A stretch of 64,000 nt of DNA from Nelumbo lutea (taxonomy: Eukaryota > Streptophyta > Magnoliopsida > Proteales > Nelumbonaceae): positions 52,007,759 through 52,071,758 of the forward strand of contig JAKGHH010000003.1 of the NCBI GenBank assembly GCA_022828595.1. Direction: 5' to 3'. The notes beneath the pieces were generated by a model, which worked only from the letters and a program-made list of their open reading frames with translations, searched no databases and was not told where the DNA came from. Position numbers and translations under genes: made by a program. This document shows, one piece after another, positions 1 through 11,118 of the stretch (position 1 is its first letter; each line of letters opens with the position of its first letter).

Positions 1-1000
1 GAAACTTGCCAGAGTCAATCCCGAAGGCACACTTAGTTGGGTTTAACCTCATCTTGTACTTTCTAATTGTGTCGAAGACTTCATGGAGGTCAGCCAGGTG
101 GTGTTTGGCCTTTTTGCTCTTCACGAACATATCGTCGGCATATGCTTCCACGTTCCTACCGAGTTGTTCTTTGAATACCTTGTTCACCAACCACTGATAG
201 GTGGCGCCGGCATTTTTTAGGACAAAGGGCATTAACTTGTAGTAGTATAGGTCGCGATCAGTGATAAAAGTCGTTTGCTCTTGGTCATCCGAATCTATTC
301 GGATCTGGTTATAGCCTGAGAAGGTGTCCATGAAGCTTAGGAGCTCATGTCCTGCTGTTGCGTCAATGAGTTGGTCAATCCTTGGCAGAGTAAAGTTGTC
401 TTTGGGACAATCCTTATTTAGGTCGGTGAAGTCAATGCAGATTCTCCACTTTCTGTTGGACTTCTTCACCATCACTACGTTGGCCAGCCAATCGGGGTAT
501 TTGACTTCCCTAATGAATCCGGCGTCAAGCCACTTCTGTACTTCATCAGCGATCACTTGCCATCGCTCTGTGGTGAAGTTTCTCTTCTTCTACTTCACAT
601 GTCGGTAACAGGGGTCAACGTTCAGCCAATGTGTGATAACTTCGGGATCAATTCTAGGCATGTCCTCTACTGACCAAGCAAATACATCAACATGATTCCT
701 CAGTAGTCGAACAAGTTCCTCTCGGAGGTGGTCGCCTAGCAGGGAGCCAACTTGGACCGTCTTTTCGGGATCTTCCTCAAATAGGGGGTACCTGGACGAG
801 GTCTTCCATTGGTTGGCCGTGTTGTGCCTTTACTTCATCACACAGGCCATATGCTTCCACCATCAATGTCTCAGTTGCTGGATATGGTCCTCGACAAGAT
901 AACTGATAGCAATGTAGCATTGTTTTCTGGTCTCCACATGCCACCCCTATGCCATACTTGGTTGGAAATTTCATGGCGATATGGTATGTTGAGACTACAG
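1..1000 (-). pseudogene. Gypsy reverse transcriptase domain (partial, with stop)
   Basis: The minus strand encodes a Gypsy RT: the finger region with KKSNRKWRICIDFTDLNKDCP, then FSGYNQI, then LYYYKLMPFVLKNAGATYQ, then the catalytic YADD at about 128-147. An in-frame TAG near 590 interrupts the reading frame shortly before the RT fingers. The segment upstream (about 600-1,000) matches the linker between protease and RT. RT would copy element RNA into DNA inside virus-like particles, but this copy cannot make a full protein. Confidence 0.88.
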
Positions 1001-1023
1001 ACTACAGGGCATTGAGTGACAGC

Positions 1024-1653
1024 CTACCGAGGATCACGTTGTAAGAGGAGGGGTAACGCACCATGATGAAGTCTACCATGGCCGTCGTTGTCTCCGATCA
1101 AGAGGGGAAGAGTTATCCTTCTAGTGGGTTGGAGGGACTCTCCCGAAAATCTCATCAAGGAAGTGCTAACCGGTGTAAGTCGTTGTCTATCAATGCTGAG
1201 CTTTTCAAATGCATCTTCAAACAATACCGGCGGAACTCCCATGTTGATTAGGATCCGCTGTAGCTCAAAGTTGGCCACTTCTACTGTGATGACCAATGCA
1301 TCGTCATGCAATGTCTGGACCCCTCGGAGTTCGTCATCGGTGAAGGTGATAGATGTGTCGTGCCTCCTCCTGTGACCTCGGTTGTCGGTCTTGCACAATC
1401 GAGCATATCTTTTCCGTCCTGAGTTGCTTTCCCTTCTAGAGGCGGTTCCTCCCGATATCACGTGGATGATGTCGGCTGGTGGGCCTTGGGGTGGGGTCTG
1501 TCGAGCTCCGTCCGCTCTTCGTTCCTCTTGGGTTGTCTTCTCTTTTCTGTCTATGAAGTCGCTGACATAACCGTGCCTAATTAAATCTTCAATATGGTTA
1601 CATAGGTCAAAATAGTTCTCCGTATTGTGGTCGTGGTCCTTGTGGAACTGCAA
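1024..1653 (-). pseudogene. Gypsy gag C-terminus and retropepsin-like protease, inactive
   Basis: A 209-residue open frame with a gag-type start (HDHNTENYFDLCNHIEDLIRHG), an RRH-rich basic linker, then a retropepsin fold region. At the place where Gypsy proteases carry the catalytic D-T/S-G triad this copy reads ILINMGVPPVLFEDAFEKL. Asp is replaced by Asn and the following residue by Met, so the aspartic protease would be inactive. The frame opens between stops, so the written start is only the first Met, not a proven initiation site. Confidence 0.8.
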
Positions 1654-1916
1654 TATTTGTCTCAGTTCCTCTTGTTACTTTGCATCTTCATCTTCTCGAG
1701 CCACCTGACATAGTTGCAGTCGTGGATTTGCATCAGAACTTCAGACCGCAGAATATTAAGTCACTTGAAATTCCGATAGGTCGATGGAGGGGTGTGAGTT
1801 CTATGGTCGGTTCGGCGATTTTGTCTCTTGTGTTCTTTGTTCGACCTCTCGGCCTTCCGCTTGTTGTTCTCTCTCCTTTTTCTATCAGGCTTCTCATCCT
1901 CGTCTCTGAGCTACAC

Positions 1917-2477
1917 CTAGGCCTCTTCAACGTTGATATACTTTTGTGTGTGGCTCATTAGTGCGACCAACGTTTGAGGAGGATTCTTGGATATGGAGAA
2001 GTTGAATGGGGAAGGGCAGAGTCCGTGTTGTATGGTTGTCACCACAACTGATTGATTTAAGTCCCTGATTTGAAGTGCTTCTTTGTTGAACCTCGCCAGG
2101 TAATCTCTAAGGGACTCTGCCTTTCTCAATCAAAGCTACATAAGGTTGGTTGAGGTTTTCCAATGCTTCTGACTACCTGTGAATTGTGCCAGGAATTGTG
2201 TCTCCAGTTGGGCCCATGATGCTATAGACCTCAGCGGCAAGGAGGAGTACCTTGCCAAGGCTGGGCCTTGCAGTGTGGTTACAAGGGCTTTGCACATCAA
2301 TCCCTCTGAAGCACCATGTAGCATCATCTGGGCTTTGAGCGTCGCGACATGGTCGAAAGGGTCGGAGTTCCCGTCGTACTTGTCTAATTGGGGGGCTCGC
2401 CATCCGACAGGGGGTGTCTCGTCCACTATGTCCTGGATGAAGGGTGGCTCTTTGGTGATATGCGCGGTGGCCTGCAC
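1917..2477 (-). pseudogene. Gypsy gag core (retrotransposon gag domain), frameshifted
   Basis: Two overlapping or abutting minus-strand frames together cover a plant Gypsy gag core. The first has APQLDKYDGNSDPFDHVATL and ALVTTLQGPALARYSSLP; the second has ESLRDYLARFNKEALQIRDL and KNPPQTLVALMSHTQKYINV. These motifs are characteristic of the capsid part of gag. A frame change near 2,130 separates the halves, so the gene is a pseudogene. Confidence 0.82.
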
Positions 2478-2777
2478 AGGTTGGTCTACTACGGGAATTA
2501 TGCTCTTATGGGCGAAAGTGTGCTCTAACTCTTCCAGACATTGTCAGAGCTTTTTAATTTCGACATCTCTATTGCTTGGGGCTGTAGTGTGTATGGCCTC
2601 CATTTTTTGTCGTGTGGAGTGATCCTTGATCGAGCTTGACTCGACAACTGAGACTACGAAGGGCGGCATCCTTTTGTCAAGCCTTTCTTTGGCGGGGATG
2701 CGTGCTGACTAGTGTGTCTGGCTATGATAGTCCTGTCCATGGGAACGGGCGGTGGCGGCGGGCCTTCGGGTTGTGTC

Positions 2778-3146
2778 CTACCTCATACGCTCAGACTGCT
2801 CTCCCCTTATGTCTGATCGACGTGCTTTGGGGTCCTCGGTCTGAGGGTCGTCCTTCATGCGCGTCGGGGTGTGAGGGGGGACAACCCTGTTGGGTGGTGT
2901 GACAGACCCTAGTGTTTGCATGAATTCGAAGATCTTATCAACCTTTTCCTGCATGGCTCGGAATTGTGCTAGATCTACTACGGCCGAAGGTTGTGTGGCT
3001 TCTTGGTTTTTCCGAGACAGGGAATGGCCAGTTGATCGTTCAGATTGTATTTTAGGCAGCTTAATTGCTTTCTTAGTTGCATGGCGAGGAATGAGATTTT
3101 TGGGAAAGGCTTTTTGTATCGTTCCCACAGACGGTGCCAATCTGAT
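2778..3146 (-). pseudogene. Gypsy gag N-terminal region
   Basis: The open frame runs up into the leader and LTR end, so its first Met (at 3,170) lies in the LTR and is not the gag start. The gag-like part follows the leader and contains a basic, Ser/Arg-rich segment, then VDLAQFRAMQEKVDKIFEFM, a short amphipathic helix usual near the N-terminus of plant Gypsy gags. It is separated from the gag core by frame changes between about 2,480 and 2,780. Confidence 0.65.
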
Positions 3147-3149
3147 GAT

Positions 3150-3710
3150 GCTTAATCTGAGGTAGTGCATGAACCGAGGATGACAATCAGATAGTCCTCG
3201 CTAGCAGGTCGGGGCCGAGCTTCAAGGGCAAGGCTGCGCTTCAAGATCTGCGATCAAGGAAGAAGTCAAAGGCCCGAGGAATTACCCCCGGGTAAATACT
3301 CCGACGCTCAACTCAGTAAGAGGTGGTGGATGGCCGGGCCGAGCTATAAGGATGCTGGTCCGGGCTAATTAGCAGCGTGGGTATTCGAAGTCAAAAGTCC
3401 CTTACCTTGAGCATGGAGTATCTTTCTATAGCCAGAGGGTCTGTATCCTGATCGGAGTAGGTTTCCAGGGAAATCAGGGCAGAGTTCCTTGCCGAGGTTA
3501 CAGGAATAGAGTCCTACTCCTCGGTAGAGTTGTCTTCCCATCCCTATTCGTTAGGCAGGCTTATCTGTGAGGGGCATAGCTGACGTGGTCGGCGGAATCA
3601 TGGCAATGCCGTAGCCCGATCGGACTATGCCGACATGGCCGAGCTGTGACAGATGGCCAGGAGCCTCATGGCCAATTCAGCCATGTCCCCAACACTATGT
3701 AAAAACAAAA
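3150..3710 (-). repeat. Gypsy 5' LTR (approximate bounds)
   Basis: The inner edge is placed where the minus strand changes from ...GCATCA to the TTGGCACCGTCTGTGGG leader. Inside it lies the motif GAGTTGAGCGTCGGAGT (minus strand, about 3,300-3,320), which recurs in the transcribed part of plant Gypsy LTRs. The outer end is put where the GC-rich LTR composition gives way to AT-rich flank and is uncertain by tens to hundreds of bases. No second LTR is available for alignment. Confidence 0.55.
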
Positions 3711-4544
3711 CTCCGAAAAAATGACTACAATTCTACGAAGACTCTTCCCCTGTTTAGAGAGAGAAATTGGTTTTTTTCCACTACGTCACAAGCTTTGTAC
3801 TGCCTGTTCTCACAACTTAAAAAAAAAATAATAATTCTATGACTAGCAACAACTTTGTGCTGAGTTTTTATTTCATGCTTTGACAACAGACCCACATTCT
3901 GTGTTCAACCTCATTTCTTCGTATTTGCTTTTTTTTCATGCTTTGAAATCTATCAGACTGAGAAATTGTGTTTTTACTTTATGCTTCAAGAACTAACTAA
4001 CCAAGAAACCGATGTTAACTTCATATCTGTGTTAATCCCATCTCTTATTCTCTTCTAGATTTTCATTTGAAGCTTCTCCTCATGTCCGATATTGACTGAG
4101 AGGTTTTTCAGATTTGCAAGGGAGATACAGAAATAGGAGTTCAACCCCACTTCTTAAGACTAAAAAAATGTTAAACTCAATGCTCCAATGATTAATCTAT
4201 TGTAGCTCATTTCATTGATTATATGATAAAAAACGGCTTTAAAAAGGTTTACCAATTAGTAATGACTCCTTTCCACATCCAAATGATTATATGGAGTGAA
4301 CACTGTAGACTCCATAGTTGCCATTCGGGTTAAGAAGAAGGGATTATCAGGTATTTAGGTTGGATTTGTTAGGAACTCCCTACCAAACCGCCCCATATAA
4401 CTTAAATTATGTTAGTCCTCTCCTGTTGGACTACGTGCATTAACTCACTTCATCCGGCTTCTTAAATTTGAAACCAATTATTGATTCCTTTGGTTACCAA
4501 TTAATGGGTATTTATTAATTAACAATAACTAATGGATATTTAAA
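3711..4544. other. AT-rich stretch, nothing recognised
   Basis: I see no gene, RNA or repeat boundary here apart from short A/T runs. The first part may still belong to the Gypsy LTR. Confidence 0.4.
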
Positions 4545-4645
4545 TAAGGATAATTGTCCAAAACCAACCCTCACAAACTTTTTATGAATTCTTTTAAATT
4601 CATCGTAACTTTTTAAAACGTCCAAAATTCATTATATCACCGAGA
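4545..4645 (+). repeat. Terminal-repeat-like sequence, inverted partner at 11.0 kb
   Basis: The stretch beginning GGATAATTGTCCAAAACC and continuing through TCATCGTAACTTTTTAAAACG is found as a reverse complement at about 11,005-11,115 (GGTAATTGTCCAAAACCC ... CATCGTAACTTTTCAAAACG). The pair looks like the two ends of a DNA transposon later split by Copia-1 and a MITE. Confidence 0.6.
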
Positions 4646-4775
4646 TAACAATAACTTGACTAGCGGGCATTGTTAATTTAATATTTTACCCTTTATTATA
4701 TTCGGTCCATTTTACAATATACAACGTTATTCACTACTTCTCTGTCTTACCTGATCGTCGGAGTTTTAGACACAG

Positions 4776-5144
4776 GTGATACCTTCGGCACAACAATCAG
4801 AGGGGCCACTAGATTCAAGCCACGACAGCGTCAGCACCGAAGTCAGCGGCAGCCGGAGTGGGCCAGCACTCGCCCTGGCACTCTCCGATGTCATACCTCT
4901 TTGGGGGTTTGGCAATGAGAGCAATGCAAAGAACAGGGACGAGAAGAAGGTGAGAGGGATGCCGTACCTCTTTGGTGATGAGGAGGATGCAGAGGGACGA
5001 GAAGGCAGTGTGAGGGATGCAGAGGGATGCAGTACCTCTTTTGCTTTACTAATCCTCGCCTGTTCCTATTGGAAGCTCTCTTGGCAGTTAGAATGGGGGG
5101 AGAAGGCAGTGAGAGGAATGCAGAGAACGGAGACGAGAAGGTAG
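4776..5144 (+). other. Unrecognised ORF with internal direct repeats
   Basis: A 122-codon frame, low complexity, with three loose copies of a GAGAGGGATGC..GTACCTCTTT unit around 4,950-5,045 and again near 5,105. No domain, signal peptide or membrane segment is recognisable and codon use does not look constrained. It lies inside the possible TIR element bounded by 4.55 and 11.1 kb, so it could be captured sequence. I do not assign a function and doubt that it is a gene. Confidence 0.2.
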
Positions 5145-5228
5145 GTGAAGCCATCAAAATTCCAATTTTTTGTAAGATTCTAGGTTTTAAAAACTACTAA
5201 AAATAGAGACCTGTATGTTCATTTAACT

Positions 5229-5322
5229 GCAGTTGCAGTTACAGTCACCGCAACACAGTAAAGTGAAACCCAATAAACCAACCAATGCAGTTGTAGTCAC
5301 TGCAAAATGAAACCCAGTAAAA
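5229..5322 (+). repeat. Imperfect tandem repeat (about 55 bp unit)
   Basis: Two copies of a unit with GCAGTTGCAGTTACAGTCACC..GTGAAACCCAATAA and GCAGTTGTAGTCACTGCAAA..GAAACCCAGTAA lie side by side just before Copia-1. Confidence 0.55.
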
Positions 5323-5386
5323 AAGAAAGGTAGACATCTCTCTGTATACACCCCGTGACCCATCGACCCATTCATTTAACTCATAC

Positions 5387-5643
5387 TGTTAGAGTATCTC
5401 AATAGTTATGATAGACTTGTAACTGGGATGGGTATATCTGATAGCTATCCTAGATAACTGATCATGGTTATTGATCACCTTATCTCATTATCATGTAATT
5501 TCCTAAATAAACTCTAACTCTGTAATTGTTATCTTCTGTAGATAGTTATTCTCTTGTAACTTCTCTACTTAAATGATTCAAGAGACCAGTCATCACTGAC
5601 TGAGTTATTCCATTCTCATTGTTTTTTTAGTATTGCTCTTATA
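5387..5643 (+). repeat. Copia-1 left LTR
   Basis: Begins TGTTAGAGTATCTC and ends TGCTCTTATA. It aligns over its length with the right LTR except for a small insertion in each copy and roughly 7% substitutions by eye. A TGTAATTTCCTAAATAAACT stretch and the CTCTTGTAACTTC tract are shared. Confidence 0.93.
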
Positions 5644-5656
5644 TGGTATCAGAGCC
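5644..5656 (+). other. Copia-1 primer-binding site (initiator Met tRNA)
   Basis: TGGTATCAGAGCC is complementary to the 3' end of plant initiator tRNA-Met, the usual Copia primer. It abuts the LTR end. Confidence 0.9.
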
Positions 5657-5670
5657 ATTTTGACAAACGT

Positions 5671-6720
5671 CATGGCTTCAGAAACAAGCAACATTGCTCA
5701 TGCCATCTAGAAATAAATGCGGCCCAGATCAATAGATGATCGAACCATTATGGCGGTCTCCTTTTCTAGTTTTATGAATGTAGTATTAGTAAAACTGGAT
5801 CGTACTTACTTCCTGCTTTGGAGCTCTCAAACTATACCAGCTCTCAAAGGGCATCGTTTATACGGCTATGTGGACGGATCTTTTCCTTGTCCTCCATCTT
5901 CTTGGAAGATGGTAGTAGTCAAGGATCCAGCCACAACAACCCAAATCATGCAGCATGAGTCAAACAAGACCAGTTGATCATAAGCTGGTTATTATCTTCA
6001 TTAACAGAGCCAGTTCTGGCCCAAATAGTTGGTTGTAAGACATCCAGAGAGGTATGGGATTGACTTCATGTTCTATTTTCATCTACCAGTAAAATTTGAA
6101 TCCATGATTGGAAATTAGAATTAGCTTATCTAAAAAAGGATACTCTAACTGTCACTAATTATGTTCAGAAAATTAAAAGTTTATCTGATGCTTTAGCTGC
6201 TTCTGAACACTTTCTCATTGATGTTGATCAAATTCATTATCTTCTTGGTGTTTTACCTGCTGAATATGATACATTTGTGCTCTCTATGACTACTAGACTA
6301 AATAGTCTTTCTTTTGTTGAAATTCAAAGTCTGTTACTTACCTTCAATCACAATCAAATTCGAAGTCTATATTGGATTCTCCTTCTGCTAATTTGGACAA
6401 TAAGAAGAAAACCTTCAATCACAATCAGTTATCTTCTTATAAGCCTCGACAATTTAATAATGATGGTGGTTTTGACAACTCCAAGAAAACTTCATATAAT
6501 AACAATAACCACAGCAAATCCAATTCCAAGAACACCACTGTGGTTTGTCAACTTTGTGGGTATCCTGGCCATACAGCAGCTACTTGCCGCCGTTATCTGG
6601 AACTCACTGCCAATAAGCCTACCAAGCAAGCTCATACAGCCTCATCTTCACAATCTACTCGTGACGAAAATCGGTATCCTGATTCTAGAGAAACCAATCA
6701 TATGACTTCAGATCTTGGGA
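5671..6720 (+). pseudogene. Copia-1 gag with zinc knuckle
   Basis: An ATG at 5,671 is followed within about 15 codons by two in-frame stops. Further on, VKLDRTYFLLWSSQTIPALK matches the conserved plant Copia gag start. The later part encodes a CCHC zinc knuckle, CQLCGYPGHTAATC (about 6,548-6,589, Cys-X2-Cys-X4-His-X4-Cys), the nucleic-acid-binding end of gag. The frame changes several times between the two parts, so no full gag can be made. Confidence 0.85.
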
Positions 6721-7059
6721 ATCTCTCTCTTCATGATGAATATCATGGAACAGATCATATCCTAGTCGGCAATGGTACAGGTCTAGACATTTCTCATATT
6801 GGCTGTTCTATTTTGAATACTGATTTTATGTCCATTTTCTTGAAAAATATTCTCAAAGAGTTCCTAATATATCTAAGAATTTACTCTCTATCAGCTAGTT
6901 TTGTAAGGATAATAATGCAACTTTTATTTTTGATGCTACTGGCTTCTCTGTTAAGGACAAAGCGACTGGGAAAACTCTCCTCCAAGGGCCGATTAAGGGA
7001 GGGATCTATCAGCTAAAGGCAAATTGCACATTTGCAGCTCCATCGACGTTCATTGGTGA

Positions 7060-7680
7060 GAAAGCATCGTTTTCAGTATGGCATCAACAGCTAAGACATC
7101 CCAGCAAGCGAATAGCTGCCAACATCTTATCTTCATTTCAACTTCCAATTTCAAATAAAGACATCTCTTTTTGTCCATCATGTCCACTAGGCAAGAGTCA
7201 TACATTGCCATTTTCTAGTAGTACTTTTGTTGCAAAGCATCCATTAGAACTTTTATTTTCTGATGTTTGGGGCGCCTGTCTCTACAAGACATGGTTTTCG
7301 CTATTATTTGATTTTTGTTGATGCTTACAACAAGTATATATGGATTTTTACTATGATGTCTAAAACTCAGGTTGTCTCTATTTTTGTTGTTTTTAAAACG
7401 AATGTGGAGAATTTATTGAACATCTCTATCAGAACTTTGCAAACAGATGGAGGTACAGAATACAAACCACTTCTCCCTATTCTCTATGATTCGAGCATCG
7501 CCCATAATCTCTCATGCCCTCATATTCATGAAAAAATGGGGTTGTAGAACGAATGCCATATTGTTGAAATGAGACTCACCCTCCTAGCTATGGCTTCAAT
7601 GCCCAACATTACTGGAAAGATGCCTTTGAGACTGCAGCTTTTTTAATTAACCAGTTCTCTTCTCCAATACTGGACATGAA
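7060..7680 (+). pseudogene. Copia-1 integrase region
   Basis: The pre-integrase zinc-binding part (HQQLRHPSKRIAANILSSF ... CPSCPLGKSHTLPF, a His-His-Cys-Cys pattern) is followed by the catalytic core with FSDVWG at about 7,258 and LQTDGGTEYKPL at about 7,438-7,473, which would carry the first two acidic residues of the D-D-E triad. A frame change near 7,545 destroys the segment with the glutamate. Integrase would insert the cDNA into host DNA. Confidence 0.85.
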
Positions 7681-8139
7681 TTCTCCCTTAGAGTGTCTCT
7701 TTGGCACTAAACCTAATTACACTATGTTGCGCACTTTCGGATGTGCTTGCTATCCAAACCTCAGACCCTATAATCGTTCTAAGTTGTTCTATCGATCCAA
7801 GCGTTGTTTATTTCTAGGTTACAGTTTACATTGCAAAGGGTACAAATGCTTAGACTTAACATCTAGACGTCTATATATTTTCCGTAATGTGGTTTTTTAT
7901 GAACATACCTTCCCATGCACTTCTGGCAGCTCAACTCCACCTCCCAAATCGTCCACCGACACTGTGGTTGGCCCTCCTATCATTACATACCTATGCACCT
8001 ATCCTCAAACCATTCCCATACCCCTAGACTCCACCTCCCCTAGCCCACCTATTATATCTGCTGGTGTTAGTTCTGTCGAATCGCTACCATCATCATCAAC
8101 CCCTCAGATATGCCCTCTTGCTCTACTGCGACCCCACTT

Positions 8140-8960
8140 AATGCTCACCCCATGATGACACGGAGCAAGAGTGACATTCGTAAGCCAAACCCTCGGTATG
8201 CTTTGGAAGCCTTTGTTAGCCCCGACGTTGAACCCTCTTACTACACTATTGCCATGAAAGATTCCTATTGGGTACTCGCCATGGAAGTTGAGTACAAAGC
8301 ATTGTTACGCAATGATACCTAGGATCTTGTACCTCCACCTCCTCATAAGAACATTGTGTGAAATAGATGGATTTATAAGATTAAGAGACGTCCAAATGGG
8401 TCCATTGAAAGATACAGGGCATGATTGGTGGCGCAAGGGTTTACTCAACAAGCCGGTATTGACTTTGCTAAGACTTTTAGTTTGGTGGTTAAATCAACCA
8501 CTATTCGGTTAATAATATCTCTCACAATTCACTATGGCTAGAATCTTAGACAATTTGATGTGAGCAATGCCTTCCTTCATGGCTATCTCAGTGAAGAAGT
8601 ATTTATGAAACAACCTATGGGTTTCGTTGATCCAACATGGCCGCATTTTATATGTCGTCTTAAGCGTTCCCTTTATGATTTGAAACAAGCCCCGCGGGCC
8701 TGGTTAATTTGATTAAGGGATCATTGGTTTCGCCTTGGTTTTCTGGAATCCTGAGCAGATAATTCTTTATTCATACGACAAACTGGCATTGATGTCATTT
8801 TTCTTCTTGTATTTGTGGATGACTTATTGATCATTGGCTCCTCTACTTCCGCACTTACTCAGCTCATCTCTCAGCTCTCTACCACCTTTGCTCTTTGAGA
8901 TCTTGAGGAAGATCATTACTTTTTGGGTTTGGAACTGCATCAGAGTTCAGATGGGGTGCA
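8140..8960 (+). pseudogene. Copia-1 reverse transcriptase with multiple stops
   Basis: Motifs appear in order: [87 protein letters not shown], and the catalytic FVDDLL at about 8,815-8,832. At least six in-frame stops interrupt it (for example near 8,320, 8,360, 8,422, 8,536, 8,709 and 8,897). Most are single-transition changes of Trp or Arg codons, suggesting decay by cytosine deamination. Confidence 0.88.
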
Positions 8961-9139
8961 CCTATCCCAACGTAGATATATTCATGATCTTCTCGACAGG
9001 ACCAAGATGCATGAGGCTAAACCCGTTCATACACCGATGGTGGCATCTACCAGACTTGATGTGAGCAATGGTTCTCCTCTTCCAGATGCCACCGAATATT
9101 GCAGTGTGGTGGGGGCACTACAATATGTTACCCTTACTT

Positions 9140-9792
9140 AGCCAGACATCAACTTCTCAGTTAACAAAGTTTGTCAGTTTATGAAAGAACTCACTGCTAT
9201 TCATTGGAGTGCAGTCAACCGGATCCTTCGTTATCTCAAGTCCACAATTGATCACGTCATTACTTTTCGTGCTTCTCCAGAATTGGCTCTCGAAGCATTT
9301 TATGATACTGATTGGGCTAGTTGCCCTGTTGATCGTCGCTCTCAAGGTGGTTTTTGTGTTTACCTGAGTAGTAATCTGATTTCATGAAGCTCTCGTAAAC
9401 GGTCTACGGTTCCTCGCTCCATCACAAAATTAGAATATTGTAATCTTGCATCTACTGCCACTGAAATTCTTTGGCTCTAGTTGTTACTCATGAAGCTTGG
9501 ATTGAAGCTCCCTTGCCCACCCATCATCTGGTGCGACAATTTGAGTGCCAAGTTTCTCTCCTCCAATCCTGTCCACCATTCTCGCACCAAGCACATAGAA
9601 TTGGATGTTCACTTTATAAGGGAAAAAGTTGCATCCAACCATTTGCTGATCAATCGCATTCCCAGCCATGATCAGATTGCAGATATTCTTACTAAACCGC
9701 TGCCTTCAACACTATTTCATGAGCTTACAACCAAACTTACCGTCTCAAAGAGACCGCTAAGCCTGTGGGAGGATGTTAGAGTATCTCAATAG
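9140..9792 (+). pseudogene. Copia-1 RNase H region
   Basis: Contains the connection segment INFSVNKVCQFM and IHWSAVNRILRYLKSTIDH, DTDWASCPVDRRSQGGFCVY (RNase H start), then WCDNLSAKFLSSNPVHHSRT with KHIELDVHFIREKV, and QIADILTKPLPSTLF at the C-terminus. Stops near 9,139, 9,386 and 9,478 break it. RNase H would degrade the RNA strand of the RNA-DNA hybrid. Confidence 0.87.
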
Positions 9793-10030
9793 TTATGATA
9801 GACTTGTAACTGGGATGGGTATCTCTGATAGTTATCCTAGATAAGTAATCATGGTTATCTAGGATAGCTATAAGTGGTCACCTTATTTCATTATCATGTA
9901 ATTTCCTAGATAAACTCTAACTTTTTAATTGTTATCTTCTGTACATAGTTATCCTCTTGTAACTTCTTTATTTAAATGATTCAAGAGACCGGTCATCACT
10001 AACTGGTTTTTTTTTAGTATTGCTCTTATA
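9774..10030 (+). repeat. Copia-1 right LTR
   Basis: Pairs with the left LTR. It carries an extra ATCTAGGATAGCTATAAG-like insertion near 9,855 that the left copy lacks, while the left copy has extra sequence near 5,600. The TSD CATAC follows immediately. Confidence 0.93.
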
Positions 10031-10225
10031 CATACCAATGGTCTAGAGAAACGTATGGACATTATCGTCCGAATCTAAAGCAAATCAATAGAAGAATTCT
10101 GGTGGAAGTTTTTGAGTTACAAACAAAAAACCTTTCCCCCGACATCATCTCTTCTAATGGATTTGCTCTTGCTTCTAGCCTGAGAGAAGAAAATCAACCA
10201 GAATAATACATTAATTGAATGCACT

Positions 10226-10697
10226 TAGAGGTGTAAATCAGTCAGGCCGCTCACGGTCTGACACAGCCCGGTACGAATTTGGATTGGCCCGACACAATGA
10301 TCTGCGGGCTGTGCCACGGCCCAACACGACCCATGTATATATTTTATATATGTTTATATAATATTATATAAATTATAATTATATAATAATATATAGTATA
10401 TAATATATTAATAAAATAAATAATTTGCTAATGTTATTATACTAAGTTATTTAATTATTGTATATATTAGCAATTGTATATACAAAATTCATATAAAATT
10501 AAAATTTTAAGTTTTTTGTCAAACTTTTTAAATAAATAGCTTTAGCCCAAAGCATGACTCGACCTGGCCCAAAGCTCGACCTACGGGCCCGCACGGGCCT
10601 GTTTTGTGGGTCATGCCAAGCCAACCCCCAAATTTTTCACTAGGGAGTGTGGCACAGCACGAAATGGCCCGTGCAGATAGACCACTTTACACCTCTA
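10226..10697. mobile_element. hAT-type MITE, family A (TAGAGGTGTAAA ends)
   Basis: Terminal inverted repeats TAGAGGTGTAAA and TTTACACCTCTA bound a 472-bp non-coding element, GC-rich at both ends (many CGGGCC/GGCCCG motifs) and very AT-rich in the middle. The flanks are AATGCACT and AATGTGCT, an 8-bp TSD with two transitions, which is the size used by hAT transposases. It has no ORF, so it would need a transposase in trans. A second copy lies at 17.7 kb. Confidence 0.82.
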
Positions 10698-10999
10698 AAT
10701 GTGCTCAACTGTCAACTACCCTCCTTCCTCTACTCATTTCTCTGCATATATCACGAAAGGCATGCTCACTAACGTACTATCGCGTCACGAAGCAACTCCT
10801 CTCATTCTGGTGGGTCAAAAGGGCTTAATGCTAGAGTTCAAAAGGGCTTCGTAGTGAAACAAGCTGGTGGTGCAGGCATGATTTTAGTGAAGTCATATAC
10901 GAGCTTCACACCATTTAGGGGCAGTTTAGTCATGAAACATGCATTTAGGTTAATGTGGACAACTTGGGTCATTGAACTTTAATGGTGTTCTAACGGATG

Positions 11000-11118
11000 A
11001 TGAGTTTTAGAAAATAAAATTTCACTAACATGGTGAGTTTTGGACGTTTTGAAAAGTTACGATGAGTTTAAGAGAAATCATAAAAAGTGATGGTGGGTTT
11101 TGGACAATTACCTTTTAA
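11000..11118 (-). repeat. Terminal-repeat-like sequence, partner of 4.55 kb
   Basis: Reverse complement begins AAGGTAATTGTCCAAAACCC and matches the sequence at about 4,545-4,645. Taken with that partner it may be the right end of an older TIR element of about 1.4 kb once Copia-1 and the family A MITE are subtracted. Confidence 0.6.

Larger units (their letters stand above)
1..3710 (-). mobile_element. Gypsy-type LTR retrotransposon, 5' part, decayed
   Basis: Read on the minus strand, the order is LTR (about 3,710 to 3,150), leader, gag, protease, reverse transcriptase, with the rest beyond position 1. That order is the usual Gypsy one. The gag and RT character, and a leader of the TTGGCACCGTCTGTGGGAAC kind just inside the LTR, suggest the plant Tat-like branch; this lineage call is an inference. 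The coding region is broken by stops and frame changes, so the copy is dead. The outer LTR edge and TSD cannot be fixed because only one LTR is in view. Confidence 0.88.
5387..10030 (+). mobile_element. Copia-1: complete Copia LTR retrotransposon, dead
   Basis: Two LTRs (5,387-5,643 and 9,774-10,030) flank a plus-strand gag-integrase-RT-RNase H region in Copia order. The flanking bases are CATAC on both sides (5,382-5,386 and 10,031-10,035), a perfect 5-bp TSD. A primer-binding site TGGTATCAGAGCC begins directly after the left LTR and a purine tract (TGTGGGAGGA) precedes the right one. The reading frame has many stop codons, so the element is intact in structure but non-coding. Gag and RT motifs suggest the Ale/Retrofit lineage (inference). 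Confidence 0.95.

Noticed and set aside
4776..5144. Plus-strand ORF considered as a gene
   Set aside because: Built from short direct repeats with no recognised domain; listed only as an unrecognised ORF with low confidence.
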